NCBI GenBank assembly: GCA_026399015.1
Contig: JAPLRS010000009.1
Coordinates: 1-64,000 of the forward strand
Reading direction: 5' to 3'
DNA length: 64,000 nucleotides
Source: Methylococcales bacterium
GTDB taxonomy: Bacteria > Pseudomonadota > Gammaproteobacteria > Methylococcales > Methylomonadaceae
The notes below the pieces were generated by a model. The model did not search any database. It saw only the letters and a list, made by a program, of their open reading frames with translations, and was not told the DNA's origin. Shown here one piece after another: positions 27,901 to 34,929 of the stretch. Each line of letters starts with the position of its first letter. Within the stretch, counting starts at the first letter, position 1. Made by a program: the position numbers and the translations under genes.

Positions 27901-28584
27901 TTTTGGTAGTAGGTTGATCATTTTAATACGGGTTGCTACACCCTTAGTTGCCAGAATTGCAGGGCCCAAATAATGCGGTTTATCAAAAGCAATAGCAGGA
28001 ACCATAATGGGGTTGCCAGCAATATCCTTTACTAAAGTATGATCCCAAACACCATTCACCAGACCTTTTTCTTTAGCGATGTATATTTGTGAACCATCAG
28101 GATACTTCAATGAAAACTGATGATTTGAGTCCGTATTAGGTGCTAGTGCATTTGATGTTTCGCGATCAATTTGTACATAGCCTCTGAGCGTAGTAGGTTT
28201 AATCAAATCGCTGTGCATTTTTTGACTATATTCTACGACCGCTAATTCGTAATAATCTGAACCTGCGTAAGAGGTTTGATCTTTTACCGTTAAAGGTATG
28301 TAGGAGTCTGGCAATGTAGCACTTGCCCCAGCAGAAGTTAGGCCAGGTAAAGTATCAACAAATTTTCTTAATAAAGGACTATTTGCATAATAAGTGGGTA
28401 TATCTATTAATGGAGTTGTGCAAGGACCGTTAGTTGCAATGACTGGATCCCCACATCCTTTAACGAAACCAGGTCCTGCAAAAGATGCATCACTTACGGT
28501 TAAGCCTAAGGCAAGTAATATTGAAGCAGACAGAATAGTCCTTTGATTTTTTCGTTCATTCAATTTCTTACTATTAGTATTCAT
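21952..28584 (-). CDS. giant secreted multicopper oxidase with about ten FN3 repeats (MofA-like)
   Basis: The 2210-aa product starts at ATG 28584 (GGTGAT about 8 bp upstream); a GTG 12 bp earlier is less likely. A Sec signal ends near DASFA. All four copper motifs are present: HLHGGDSPWISDG (about residue 275), WYHDHTFGLTR (about 339), HPIHVHLF (about 972) and YHCHILGHEENDLM (about 1103). The oxidase core is about 1130 residues, twice the usual size, partly through an insert (about 548-715) holding four copies of a GxGY-xxP-x-V-x-I motif. From about 1128 to the end come ten fibronectin-III-like units, each with a W-x-D-x-S-x-x-E-x-x-F core. By family it would oxidise metals (Mn, Fe or Cu) or organics with O2 outside the cell. 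It resembles MofA, the putative Mn oxidase of Leptothrix, from memory; the substrate is unproven. Confidence 0.85.
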   Translation of the reverse strand: MNTNSKKLNERKNQRTILSASILLALGLTVSDASFAGPGFVKGCGDPVIATNGPCTTPLIDIPTYYANSPLLRKFVDTLPGLTSAGASATLPDSYIPLTVKDQTSYAGSDYYELAVVEYSQKMHSDLIKPTTLRGYVQIDRETSNALAPNTDSNHQFSLKYPDGSQIYIAKEKGLVNGVWDHTLVKDIAGNPIMVPAIAFDKPHYLGPAILATKGVATRIKMINLLPKGRAVTDDIGYAGHVTRNGDMFLPVDESLPGAGDSIIPGSTFPQNRVAIHLHGGDSPWISDGTPHQWFSAETDLTIDPILLRGDRAFNVPDMPYPGVNAQTLYWPNDQSGRLMWYHDHTFGLTRQNAYVGMAAPYLIIDPTEESVLSPAVPSTMIPLVLQDKTFVPSDIRVQDAKWDQEHWGKEGDLWYPHVYEPNLTDHDIETGQPLNKVLANPAGRWDYGPTDPFAPEASVLKLPNGNYGQASVGPEAYMDTPVINGVAYPTLTVDPKAYRFKLLNGANDRYFNLSLWVANNSVNPIDASDRVNTTEVKMVDEILPAENFMTFTVVNGGAGYVAPVVDITDVPYEVTDPGTGKITTIRGQGKDATATATFDANGTITSVNILNAGTKYKNPKVTIRDTATPSIVASIDAKYTAFKIDNGGQNYTNPTVTIYDDMGGYGSGALATATVVNGVITDIKLDNPGSGYTNPKIKIEDSTGSSGSGAIVTLNTEIGRPEGVPDPANAGPAIIQFANETGLIPKPIVHKPRSMDMIINRDPITNEFISVTETKGGFYLANAERADTVIDFSQYAGKTLILYNDSTAPVPDGDTRYDYFTGGPDQTSIGGAPTTAPGYGPNTRTLMQIKVANASADAPYDPQNVGGALATTLPALYASKADADIATRFVADGQPTGKTLAQWQAENPTIKLVAKTIEGAFDVNFGRLIANFGIQLPTLNKSTPLAYIDAPTDIVEDGKIQYWHIKNIDADNHPIHVHLFNAQVIARVDSLTGQMINPTPDEAGWKETIQNWPGQDVIIALKPKTPELPFGLADSVRLMDPTLNANDTTNTSLDRNYFSEGIAAPQIPLAFQQYNLATGEAIPAINGVPGVANEIQNYGWEYVYHCHILGHEENDLMRPMVFLPKTVVTPDAPSSVTLDTTTGRVTWSDTTPISASTTKANPQNEIGFRVEKAPLINGVESAWTKAASLDFEDPLTPIPGLVNGNLSPVGISQINTIANREYFDTKLSALTANTDYHYRVVSVNQSGESASVPVLFEQAPATVQDLAVSLITGTDLTLTWTDLSNETGYEVMSSSDAGVTWTSVTSLPANTNGGTVTYQVTGLTMASNYQFKVKSIKTSFTSSESTAVTATTLGVVLAQPTNLVANTNATNNGIAVSWTDNSNNETKFVIERALVTGGNAGTFATLTTQATTASAGTSGRQSYEDTTAVIGDTYVYRVKAIDDVTDGVTSESLVSEQSASFGLTLTDPSIFTATVNGTGINFSWLDNSNVETSFEIERNEYNTVTQAKVVGTTTTFTVPSTALINSAVDTLTYIDTTAVAGIDYQYTIKAKNAAIANGPFLSNAVSTTPATVVVPKQVATPTNLLATSSTGNGISLSWTDASNNETAFIVERADVTGISVGSFTALPAGTVTVLNGASTGGRVSFEDTTVVLGGNYAYQVKAINVSNGHTWTSAVSNSATLSLTLAAPSGLTAIQSGNFVQLNWTDNSSFEKTYKITRTAFNSITGVQVGVPTVISVNSTTIGSVGGPVSYTDNTSVLGVSYTYTVGAVNGVNSSTVVGPVSILMPIAAPSALTGTQNGTNITLAWTDNSTNESSFQISRTVVDPITGVVGAPTLINVVSSAAQKTAIGARSYVDATALIGVKYQYSIAAIIGTGSSSAISMTPAQIIIPLAAPSSFVGSVAGSNVILNWVDNSNNETGFSISRSVVDPLTNLVVGTATKFAITSTKAQITAVNAGMTYTDTTALPGVKYRYSIAAVKATGSSDIVTYGTDITTVINAPTLPTVTITNATSITVGWTDQSTNEAGFTVQRRITPVGGVTPAWTTLATVVSTAGNKTTINRLVSYVDNLVAPVAQGTYEYQITAINGAALSSPIFTTPINFTAPVAPSNLLYVPTVPAVAKTVNLTWADNSTNETGFTVERLTSPATFPALGVTVPAGTVSTVVAGANATSNKSLTVTGLKTGTVYNFRVKATNLAGSSTYSNVITVTAP

Positions 28585-29042
28585 ACATATCACCACTTTT
28601 ATAAAAATAATATTTATACAGTTACAAGTCAGGTTAAATTAAAACTTTTAACATTTAAATAAATCATACCATCTATTTAGGATAAGTAAATAAGTTTTTT
28701 AACTTAACTTAAAATTGATTTTTATTTTTATTTTTACTAATTAAAAAACAATTATTTATAGTGAAATGCTAAATATTTCATGTTAAAGACAGGTAATAGA
28801 TAGATTTTTATTTTGTTATATTACTTATAAAAAACTACTTAAAATCAGTAGGTAAGAATAATTAACTATATTCACATATGGGAAAAATAAACATGATTAG
28901 TCCGCTGGGTTAAGTATTTTATGTTAAAAATATGTTAATTTTTTTATTAAATCTATAATAATAAAAAAAGAAATTAGAGGGAGATGGGTGGGGATATTTC
29001 AATTAATTGCAATATAAGAGCGCTAACCAGCGTTTTAAAGTG
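28585..29042. other. very AT-rich leader region of the multicopper oxidase gene
   Basis: No gene is visible in this stretch between the protease stop and the oxidase start, both on the minus strand. A short imperfect hairpin around CGCT-AACC-AGCG near 29020-29035 could end the protease transcript. The rest is nearly all A/T and should hold the oxidase promoter, but I cannot pick -35/-10 boxes with confidence. Confidence 0.35.
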
Positions 29043-30497
29043 TTATTTATTGCGTTTAGCTTCCGCTTGTTTATTTAAAATAAAGTTGAGTCGCTCATTT
29101 AAGATTGAGGATAATTGAAAGTTAAGACCAGGTGAAGTTTTGGCTAATCTAAGTTGTAAAATAGCGTCTTGGATTTCACCCATAGCAAAATAATATTCTG
29201 CTAAGTACCGATGTGATTCAGCGGGTTGGTTTAATTCACTATACGCTTGACCTAATAATTCCCAATAAACTGGAATTTTATGAGTTTCATAGCTTAGTGC
29301 CAACAGTTGTGTTCTTGCCAATTCAGCATTTTTAGATTTTAATAAAGCGGCTATATACTCTAATTTGATGGCATCATTATCTGGAAATTGCTCTAGTAAC
29401 TTTTTATATCTTGATAATGCTTGCGGATAATTATGTGAGTTGAACGAAGTGCGCGCTAATGCGCTAGCATAATGAGATTGCTCAGGGTTACTTTTAGCAA
29501 GTTCCTGAAAAATAGCCTCTGCTTCAGAAAATTTTTCATTTTTTAAGGCCACTAAGCCAAGGCCGTATTTAGCAATTGTTCGTTGTTCTGCGGTTCCTTG
29601 AGTCAATCTAGAATTAAAGTAATTTTTTGTGTCAATTTGATTAGCGTCTGAAATCACCCGAATTTTAGCTTTTATCAACTGATAACCAAGGGAATCTGGA
29701 TATTGTTTGTAAGGGTAAGTTTCTGCTCTACCTCGAGTATCAGAAATTCGAGAAGCTGTGACAGGATGGGTTCTCAAGAACTCGGGTACTGATTGTCCAT
29801 AATAACGAGTGGCTTGCTGTAAGCGCTCAAAAAAAGTTGGCATACTTCTAGGATCAAAATGTGAGGCGGATAATGTTTGCATGCCCACACGATCTGCTTC
29901 TTCTTCGTTTTCACGAGTGAAATTTATTTGAAATTGAATATTGCCACCCATAATAGCCATGATAGCAGCTTGCCCCATAGCCGGAGATTGAGTGCCTAGT
30001 AATATTGCCGCTAACATGCCTGCTGCACTAGGTATTGATAAGCGTCCAGCGGCTTCTGCTGCTCTAAATAAATGGCGCTGTGTGACATGTGACACCTCGT
30101 GAGCCATAACCGAGGCCAGTTCACTTTCTGCTTCTGTCATCAATATTAATCCAGAGTTAACGCCAATATACCCACCTGGGCCAGCAAAAGCGTTGATATC
30201 ATTCTCCATCACCACAAAAAAATGGAACGGATGACTAGGCGCATCACTATTTGCAGTGAGTTTTTGTCCTACGGCTTGGATGTAGTCTTGAATTTCAGGG
30301 TCTTGATTTATGACAACTTGTGAATGTAAACTTCTAAAAAATTCTTCTCCAAACTCTTTCTCTTCAGCTGGTGAAATTAAAGTACCCGACGAATCCCCCA
30401 TATCTGGCAAATTAATTTTGGTTATTTCTTCTGCTTTTTGATGCTCTGGGAAAAGTATCAGACATAAGGCGAGTGAAAGTGCGGTGTGTTTGAACAT
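29043..30497 (-). CDS. bepA: BepA-like periplasmic M48 metalloprotease with TPR domain
   Basis: BepA is a periplasmic zinc protease and chaperone that helps assemble or degrade LptD and other outer-membrane proteins. The 484-aa length matches. Visible are a signal peptide (about 1-22), NAFAGPGGYIGVNSGL, the zinc motif HEVSH (in SVMAHEVSHVTQRH, about residue 130), the third ligand region ENEEEADRVGMQ, and a C-terminal TPR array (about 300-475). It is divergent from the TusD-like gene. Confidence 0.9.
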   Translation of the reverse strand: MFKHTALSLALCLILFPEHQKAEEITKINLPDMGDSSGTLISPAEEKEFGEEFFRSLHSQVVINQDPEIQDYIQAVGQKLTANSDAPSHPFHFFVVMENDINAFAGPGGYIGVNSGLILMTEAESELASVMAHEVSHVTQRHLFRAAEAAGRLSIPSAAGMLAAILLGTQSPAMGQAAIMAIMGGNIQFQINFTRENEEEADRVGMQTLSASHFDPRSMPTFFERLQQATRYYGQSVPEFLRTHPVTASRISDTRGRAETYPYKQYPDSLGYQLIKAKIRVISDANQIDTKNYFNSRLTQGTAEQRTIAKYGLGLVALKNEKFSEAEAIFQELAKSNPEQSHYASALARTSFNSHNYPQALSRYKKLLEQFPDNDAIKLEYIAALLKSKNAELARTQLLALSYETHKIPVYWELLGQAYSELNQPAESHRYLAEYYFAMGEIQDAILQLRLAKTSPGLNFQLSSILNERLNFILNKQAEAKRNK

Positions 30498-30624
30498 TTA
30501 TTCTCGATTATTAACTGAGTATTTTTTGTGAAAGAATAGGTGAATTTATCTATATTATAGAATAACTGTACTTTATAATAAAATTTCTGTGTTTTTCCAT
30601 TTATTTTAAATTATGTTCTTATAA

Positions 30625-31014
30625 ATGAAATTTTCAATTCAAGTCAATACTAGCCCTTATGAGTCTCAAATCAGTCAAATTGCCTTACAATTTGTTAAAG
30701 CAGCATTAGAGGAGGGGCATGAAATTATTAGAGTATTTTTTTATCACGAGGGTATTTTTAATGCCTTTAAACACGCAACCCCTCTTGATGATGAACTAAA
30801 CCTAACTAAAGAATGGAGCGAATTAGCTGAACTGTATAAGTTAGATTTAGTGGTTTGTATTGCAGCTGGCCAACGTCGTGGACTTTTATCAAGCTATGAA
30901 GCCTATAGACAAAATAAAACGGATGATGATTTAGCGAAGGGGTTCAGAATATCAGGTTTAGGGCAGTGGGTTGAAGCTACATTAATCGCTGATCGTTTTA
31001 TTGTATTTGGGTAA
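30625..31014 (+). CDS. tusD: TusD/DsrE-family sulfur-relay protein
   Basis: In E. coli, TusD within the TusBCD complex takes sulfur from TusA onto a cysteine and passes it to TusE for 2-thiouridine at tRNA position 34; in sulfur oxidisers DsrE does a similar transfer. The 129-aa product has the conserved Cys at residue 78 (VVCIAAGQRRG), exactly the position of E. coli TusD Cys78, plus FYHEGIFNA and the closing SGLGQWVEATLIADRFIVFG. The TusC-like gene starts 7 bp later. TusB is missing here, so whether the complex is the tRNA type or the Dsr type cannot be told from this locus. Confidence 0.87.
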   Translation: MKFSIQVNTSPYESQISQIALQFVKAALEEGHEIIRVFFYHEGIFNAFKHATPLDDELNLTKEWSELAELYKLDLVVCIAAGQRRGLLSSYEAYRQNKTDDDLAKGFRISGLGQWVEATLIADRFIVFG

Positions 31015-31021
31015 CGATAAC

Positions 31022-31378
31022 ATGAAAAAATATTTATTTGTCTTACGAAAATCAGCACACAGCGGCACTTCTTTACAAGAAACCCTAGATGTAATTTTAA
31101 CAACCGCGGCTTTTGATCAACAAGTTGCCATTCTATTACTAGATGATGCGGTTTTTCAACTCAAGGAAGATCAGAAGGTCAGTTACTCTAAGTCTAAAGA
31201 TACTTGTGCTATATTTAATGCACTAGCCCTTTATGACGTTAAAGAGTTATATATTGAAGAAGAATCTATGCTTGAGAGAGGCATAAATATAACTAATTTG
31301 ACTTTATCAGTTGAAATTGTCAAACGAGCTGAAGTTGAAAATCTGTATCAAAGCTTTGATATTATTTATTCTGCTTGA
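31022..31378 (+). CDS. tusC: TusC/DsrF-family protein
   Basis: The 118-aa product starts at ATG 31022 (MKKYLFVLRKSAHSG), 7 bp after tusD; an upstream in-frame ATG at 31001 lies within tusD and is unlikely. The opening strand and helix (SGTSLQETLDVILTTAAF) and the VAILLLDDAVFQL segment are typical of TusC/DsrF, the partner in the (TusBCD)2 hexamer that carries no catalytic Cys of its own in E. coli. It ends next to a minus-strand membrane protein gene, where tusB would be expected. Confidence 0.83.
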   Translation: MKKYLFVLRKSAHSGTSLQETLDVILTTAAFDQQVAILLLDDAVFQLKEDQKVSYSKSKDTCAIFNALALYDVKELYIEEESMLERGINITNLTLSVEIVKRAEVENLYQSFDIIYSA

Positions 31379-31383
31379 TCAAT

Positions 31384-31827
31384 CTATTCGATTTCATATT
31401 TTTTATCGGAATCACCGGATGTTCTGACTTTCATATCAACAAGTATTCCATATACCGCGTGAGATATACCAGTGTAGAGGAAGAATAATGGAAATTGTGG
31501 ATCGATTTGTATGGTATTAATTTCACCATAAAACTCTAAGGAACCAATCAGCATTACCAAGAAGAAACCAACAGGTAACATCATTCTAAAATTACCACTC
31601 AATAAACAATACATCAGCATGACTGCCTCTATAACACCAAGATAGACCATAATCATGCGTAAATTATTATCTAAGGCACCATACAAATCTTCATTAAAAA
31701 TGAAGATGGTATATTCATCTGAAATTGAAAATATGCTGCCACAGATTAGTAAGGCGGCCGAGAAATAAAAGTTAATCTCTATAAGTTTTTGTAATACCGT
31801 AAATTTAGTTATAGTGAATGTGTTCAT
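31384..31827 (-). CDS. small inner-membrane protein, unknown function
   Basis: The 147-aa product has four hydrophobic segments (about residues 18-38, 58-77, 80-98 and 110-130) and a short charged C-terminal tail (KVRTSGDSDKKYEIE). I recognise no family. AGGA lies about 13 bp before the ATG, directly after a terminator-like hairpin in the 5' leader (31843-31876), which suggests regulation by premature termination or the end of an upstream small RNA. It converges with tusC, whose stop lies 5 bp away. Confidence 0.65.
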   Translation of the reverse strand: MNTFTITKFTVLQKLIEINFYFSAALLICGSIFSISDEYTIFIFNEDLYGALDNNLRMIMVYLGVIEAVMLMYCLLSGNFRMMLPVGFFLVMLIGSLEFYGEINTIQIDPQFPLFFLYTGISHAVYGILVDMKVRTSGDSDKKYEIE

Positions 31828-31842
31828 ACTATAATTTATCCT

Positions 31843-31876
31843 AAAAAAGACCCTCCTTCAAAGAGTTAAGGAGGGT
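31843..31876 (-). promoter_or_regulatory. terminator-like hairpin in the leader of the small membrane protein gene
   Basis: On the minus strand ACCCTCCTT (plus 31868-31876) pairs perfectly with AAGGAGGGT (plus 31850-31858) around 9 nt, followed by CTTTTTTAG and then the AGGA ribosome site. It is a textbook intrinsic terminator placed only about 15 bp before the start codon. The 3' arm also contains AAGGAGG, itself a perfect Shine-Dalgarno sequence locked in the stem. Confidence 0.65.
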
Positions 31877-31998
31877 TTATAGAGGAGGACATGGAGTAAC
31901 TTAGCTTAATAGACCAAGTTACATATTCAGTTAAGTTTTAATGTTTTATGAACTATTTATGTCACTAAAACTTTGTTCTTTAACTTACCCGTCAATGG

Positions 31999-32013
31999 GT
32001 GTTTGTCAAACAC
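31999..32013. promoter_or_regulatory. perfect 7-bp palindrome, possible operator
   Basis: GTGTTTG-T-CAAACAC is perfectly symmetric about one base. It lies immediately before the two TGTACA boxes in the divergent control region, and its right half supplies a degenerate third 11-bp-spaced box (CAAACA). Confidence 0.45.
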
Positions 32014-32017
32014 TAAC

Positions 32018-32056
32018 TGTACAAAACATGTACAATAATTATTTATTTTCTAATAT
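32018..32056 (+). promoter_or_regulatory. putative promoter with CarH/LitR-like operator boxes
   Basis: Two TGTACA boxes (32018-32023 and 32029-32034) are exactly 11 bp apart, with a weaker box CAAACA another 11 bp upstream. CarH/CarA/LitR regulators of the MerR family bind direct repeats of the form TnTACA at 11-bp spacing over the -35. Here the second box sits 16 bp before TAATAT (32051-32056), so it would overlap the -35. AAGGAG and the GTG start of the SDR gene follow. The regulator is not in this window. Confidence 0.5.
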
Positions 32057-32075
32057 GCGATGTTAAGGAGATTGT

Positions 32076-32975
32076 GTGACTAAAGTTCTAATGACTGGCG
32101 GAACGGGTTTTTTAGGAAGCGTGTTAACCAATTCTCTATTAAAAAGAGGTTATTCAGTAACTGTTTTAAGTAGAGACCATAAAACAAATATCAACGCGTT
32201 AAATCTTAAATTTATTAATACGCTAACAGATATAAGAGATGAAGATCATTATGATATTTTAATTAACTTGGCTGGAGCGCCAATTTTTGATAAATACTGG
32301 ACTGCAAAGCGTAAAGAATTACTTAGAGAAAGCAGAGTAAGCACTACGCTATTGCTTCTTGCAGCAATAGCTAAAATGCCAATTAAACCTAAATTATTAA
32401 TCAGTGGTTCTGCTATAGGTTATTATGGTGAGCAAGGCGATAATGTGGTTACTGAACAGACAAAACCTCATGCTAATTTTTCTCAAAAACTTTGTGAAGA
32501 TTGGGAATCCTCAGCTACGGAAGCAACTGAATTTGGATTAAGAGTTTGTTTGATACGAACCGGCCTGGTTATTGGGGCAGGGGGTGGGTTTTTACAGCGT
32601 TTATTGTTGCCCTTTAAGCTAGGACTTGGCGGGCGTTTGGGTTCTGGTGAACAATGGATGTCATGGATACATCTTAATGATTGGATATCAATCGTATTGA
32701 GCATGATTGATGATACAAGCATGCAGGGTGCATATAACGCAACAGCACCAAATCCCGTTACAAATACTGAATTTACAAAAACATTAGGAAAATGCTTGCA
32801 TAGACCAACCCCATTTCCTGTACCAGCATTTTTATTGAAAACTTTGTTAGGTGAAATGTCAGCCTTATTACTAGATAGTCAAAAGGTGGTGCCTAACCGT
32901 TTACTTGAAATGGGTTTTAATTTTGAATTTAATAAATTACCTGACGCTATTAACGAAGTAATACACCATTCATGA
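32076..32975 (+). CDS. TIGR01777-type epimerase (SDR with DUF1731 C-terminus)
   Basis: The 299-aa product is an atypical short-chain dehydrogenase of the YfcH group. It has the NAD(P)-binding MTGGTGFLGSVL at the start, INLAGAPIFDKYWT, SGSAIGYYG with the catalytic-type Tyr, and the C-terminal DUF1731 part (ALLLDSQKVVPNRLLEMGF). The start is GTG 32076 with AAGGAG 5 bp upstream. The substrate is unknown for the whole family. It overlaps the next gene by 4 bp (ATGA). In Pseudomonas and related genera such genes often lie in light-induced clusters with photolyase and a LitR/PplR regulator, which fits the operator-like boxes upstream. Confidence 0.88.
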   Translation: MTKVLMTGGTGFLGSVLTNSLLKRGYSVTVLSRDHKTNINALNLKFINTLTDIRDEDHYDILINLAGAPIFDKYWTAKRKELLRESRVSTTLLLLAAIAKMPIKPKLLISGSAIGYYGEQGDNVVTEQTKPHANFSQKLCEDWESSATEATEFGLRVCLIRTGLVIGAGGGFLQRLLLPFKLGLGGRLGSGEQWMSWIHLNDWISIVLSMIDDTSMQGAYNATAPNPVTNTEFTKTLGKCLHRPTPFPVPAFLLKTLLGEMSALLLDSQKVVPNRLLEMGFNFEFNKLPDAINEVIHHS

Positions 32976-33202
32976 ATAATTCTGCATTGAATCAGATTAA
33001 TCCACATAAACTACTCAGTAGTAAGTGGACTGCAACTCAACCAGTTAATAAAGAAAAACATTTTATTGTGACTAAGGTGAATAAAAATGAAGAGCAAGTC
33101 GTTACTTCATGCTTAATTGAAGCCGTTATAAATAATCGTGAATATGAAATTGAATGGCAAAGCTTAAAAAACCCAAACAACTGGTTACCCGGCTGGCAAT
33201 AA
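32972..33202 (+). CDS. TIGR02450-like small tryptophan-containing protein
   Basis: The 76-aa product reads INPHKLLSSKWTATQPVNKEK and then HFIVTKV, EIEWQSLKNPNNWLPGW, which is the pattern I know for the TIGR02450 family of small Trp-rich proteins. The function is unknown; family members are often found beside photolyase genes. The ATG overlaps the stop of the SDR gene by 4 bp, showing translational coupling and so co-regulation from the promoter at 32018-32056. Confidence 0.75.
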   Translation: MNNSALNQINPHKLLSSKWTATQPVNKEKHFIVTKVNKNEEQVVTSCLIEAVINNREYEIEWQSLKNPNNWLPGWQ

Positions 33203-33367
33203 GTCATTTAATTGCTAAGTACTATCAATCAGTCAATGTTATGATGTAAATTAATTGTATCTTGCTGAATTTATATTTAAAATTCTCATAGTTAATCTCG
33301 ATTACAAACTAGTAAGACTTAATTACCTTGTTTTAAATAAAATCTATAATAAAAATTGGAGAAAAGT

Positions 33368-34372
33368 ATGTTTAAAATTCGTTCGTTAGTGACTGCACTA
33401 GCGTTAGTTAGTTCAATTTCCGTAGCTTATGCTTGGGAAGCTTTACCAACTTCTGCACCCGCACCTGCAGATAATCCAACAACGGATGAAAAAGTTGAGC
33501 TAGGTAAAATGCTTTATCATGATCCGCGCTTATCATCGACTGGCACTGTTTCATGTGCATCTTGTCACAACACAATGCTAGGTGGCGAAGATAATAGACC
33601 TAACTCAATGGGCGTTAATGGTCAAACTGGTGGCCGAAGCGCCCCAACAGTATGGAATGCTGCGTTTAATACAGTACAATTTTGGGATGGTAGAGCGCCA
33701 AGTTTAGAAGCTCAAGCTGCAGGCCCTGTAACAAACCCAATCGAAATGGGTATGAAAAGCTGGGATGATGTTGTAGTAAGATTAAAATCTATTAAAGGTT
33801 ACCAAGTGGCGTTCGAAACTGCCTTTGGAAAAGATTCAATTTCTAAAGATAATGCCACAAAAGCGATTGCTGCTTACGAAAGAACATTAATAACTCCTTA
33901 TAGTGCTTTTGATAGATATGTAACAGGCGATAAAGATGCATTAACAGCTCAAGAAATTCGTGGTATGGAAAAGGTTCAATCTTTAGGTTGTACTTCTTGT
34001 CATAGCGGCCCGGCATTCAATGGCCCAGGCATGTTCCAACAATTTCCAATTCATAGCAATCCAGTGTATGCCGCTAAATATCATTTTAAAGATGACAAAG
34101 GTTTAGCTGAAGTTACAAAAAAATCAGATGATGAACATTTATTCAAAGTACCCACTTTACGTAATATTGAATTAACTGCTCCATATTTTCATAATGGTGC
34201 GGTAAAAACTTTGGATGAGGCTGTTGTTGTCATGGCGAAAACTCAATTAGATAAAGATTTATCTAAAGAAGAAGTTGCAGATATCGTAGCGTTTTTAAAT
34301 ACTCTAACAGGCCAATTCCCTAAACAAGCAATGCCCGTATTACCAGCTACTTCAGGTACTACATTTAACTAA
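33368..34372 (+). CDS. diheme cytochrome c peroxidase (MauG/CcpA family)
   Basis: The enzyme reduces periplasmic H2O2 using electrons from cytochrome c. I choose ATG 33368, with GGAGA 6 bp upstream; an in-frame TTG 12 bp earlier is part of that site. The 334-aa product has a signal peptide ending near VAYA, two heme sites (CASCH near residue 61 and CTSCH near 216), and family segments GKMLYHDPRLSSTGTVSC, TNPIEMGM, AIAAYERTLITP, LRNIELTAPYFHNG and EVADIVAFLNTLTG. A strong terminator follows. Confidence 0.92.
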   Translation: MFKIRSLVTALALVSSISVAYAWEALPTSAPAPADNPTTDEKVELGKMLYHDPRLSSTGTVSCASCHNTMLGGEDNRPNSMGVNGQTGGRSAPTVWNAAFNTVQFWDGRAPSLEAQAAGPVTNPIEMGMKSWDDVVVRLKSIKGYQVAFETAFGKDSISKDNATKAIAAYERTLITPYSAFDRYVTGDKDALTAQEIRGMEKVQSLGCTSCHSGPAFNGPGMFQQFPIHSNPVYAAKYHFKDDKGLAEVTKKSDDEHLFKVPTLRNIELTAPYFHNGAVKTLDEAVVVMAKTQLDKDLSKEEVADIVAFLNTLTGQFPKQAMPVLPATSGTTFN

Positions 34373-34381
34373 TAACTCCTC

Positions 34382-34417
34382 AGTAGAGATGCTAGCACAG
34401 CATCTCTACTTCTGTTA
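34382..34417 (+). terminator. terminator after the cytochrome c peroxidase gene
   Basis: AGTAGAGATGCT and AGCATCTCTACT form a perfect 12-bp stem with loop AGCAC, followed by TTCTGTT. It lies 10 bp after the stop codon. Confidence 0.8.
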
Positions 34418-34488
34418 AATCTGCACTAAACTTATTGGCCTATTTACTAGGTTTCCCCTTTATTTTATTAATAAATTGAGATAAATTC

Positions 34489-34908
34489 ATGAGCAACGTT
34501 TTTAGCTTTACTGGGACTGTAGGCAGAGATGCTGAAGTGAGATATGCACCTTCAGGTGTCGCGATTTTAAATGTCACTGTTGCCAATAATATTGGTTTTG
34601 GTGATAAGCAACAGACACTATGGGTAAGAGTTGTCTTATTCGGTAAACGTGCAGAAGGACAACTTCAGAATTATTTGAAAAAAGGCCAACAAGTCTTTGT
34701 TTCAGGTGAACTTTCTCAAAGTGAATATACTGGAAATGATGGAACTACCAAAACCAGCTTAGAACTCAACGCTAATATTATTGATTTAGTTGGCAAAAGA
34801 AATGAGGGTGGAGCAAATTTTTCACCTCGCGAACAATCAACTCCAGCAAGACAAACGTCGAATACTGAAACTTATGACGCCCCTTATGACGATGATATTC
34901 CGTTCTAA
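34489..34908 (+). CDS. ssb: single-stranded DNA-binding protein
   Basis: SSB coats single-stranded DNA and recruits repair and replication partners through its C-terminal tip. The 139-aa product has one OB fold (about 1-105: NVFSFTGTVGRDAEVRY, LWVRVVLFGKRAE, QQVFVSGELS), a short linker and the acidic tip DDDIPF. It is shorter and more divergent than the main E. coli protein and lacks the usual GG(T/S)-W segments, so it may be a second, smaller SSB. It is flanked by terminators on both sides, so it is probably monocistronic. Confidence 0.88.
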   Translation: MSNVFSFTGTVGRDAEVRYAPSGVAILNVTVANNIGFGDKQQTLWVRVVLFGKRAEGQLQNYLKKGQQVFVSGELSQSEYTGNDGTTKTSLELNANIIDLVGKRNEGGANFSPREQSTPARQTSNTETYDAPYDDDIPF

Positions 34909-34929
34909 TAGTTAAAATACCAAAAGAAT

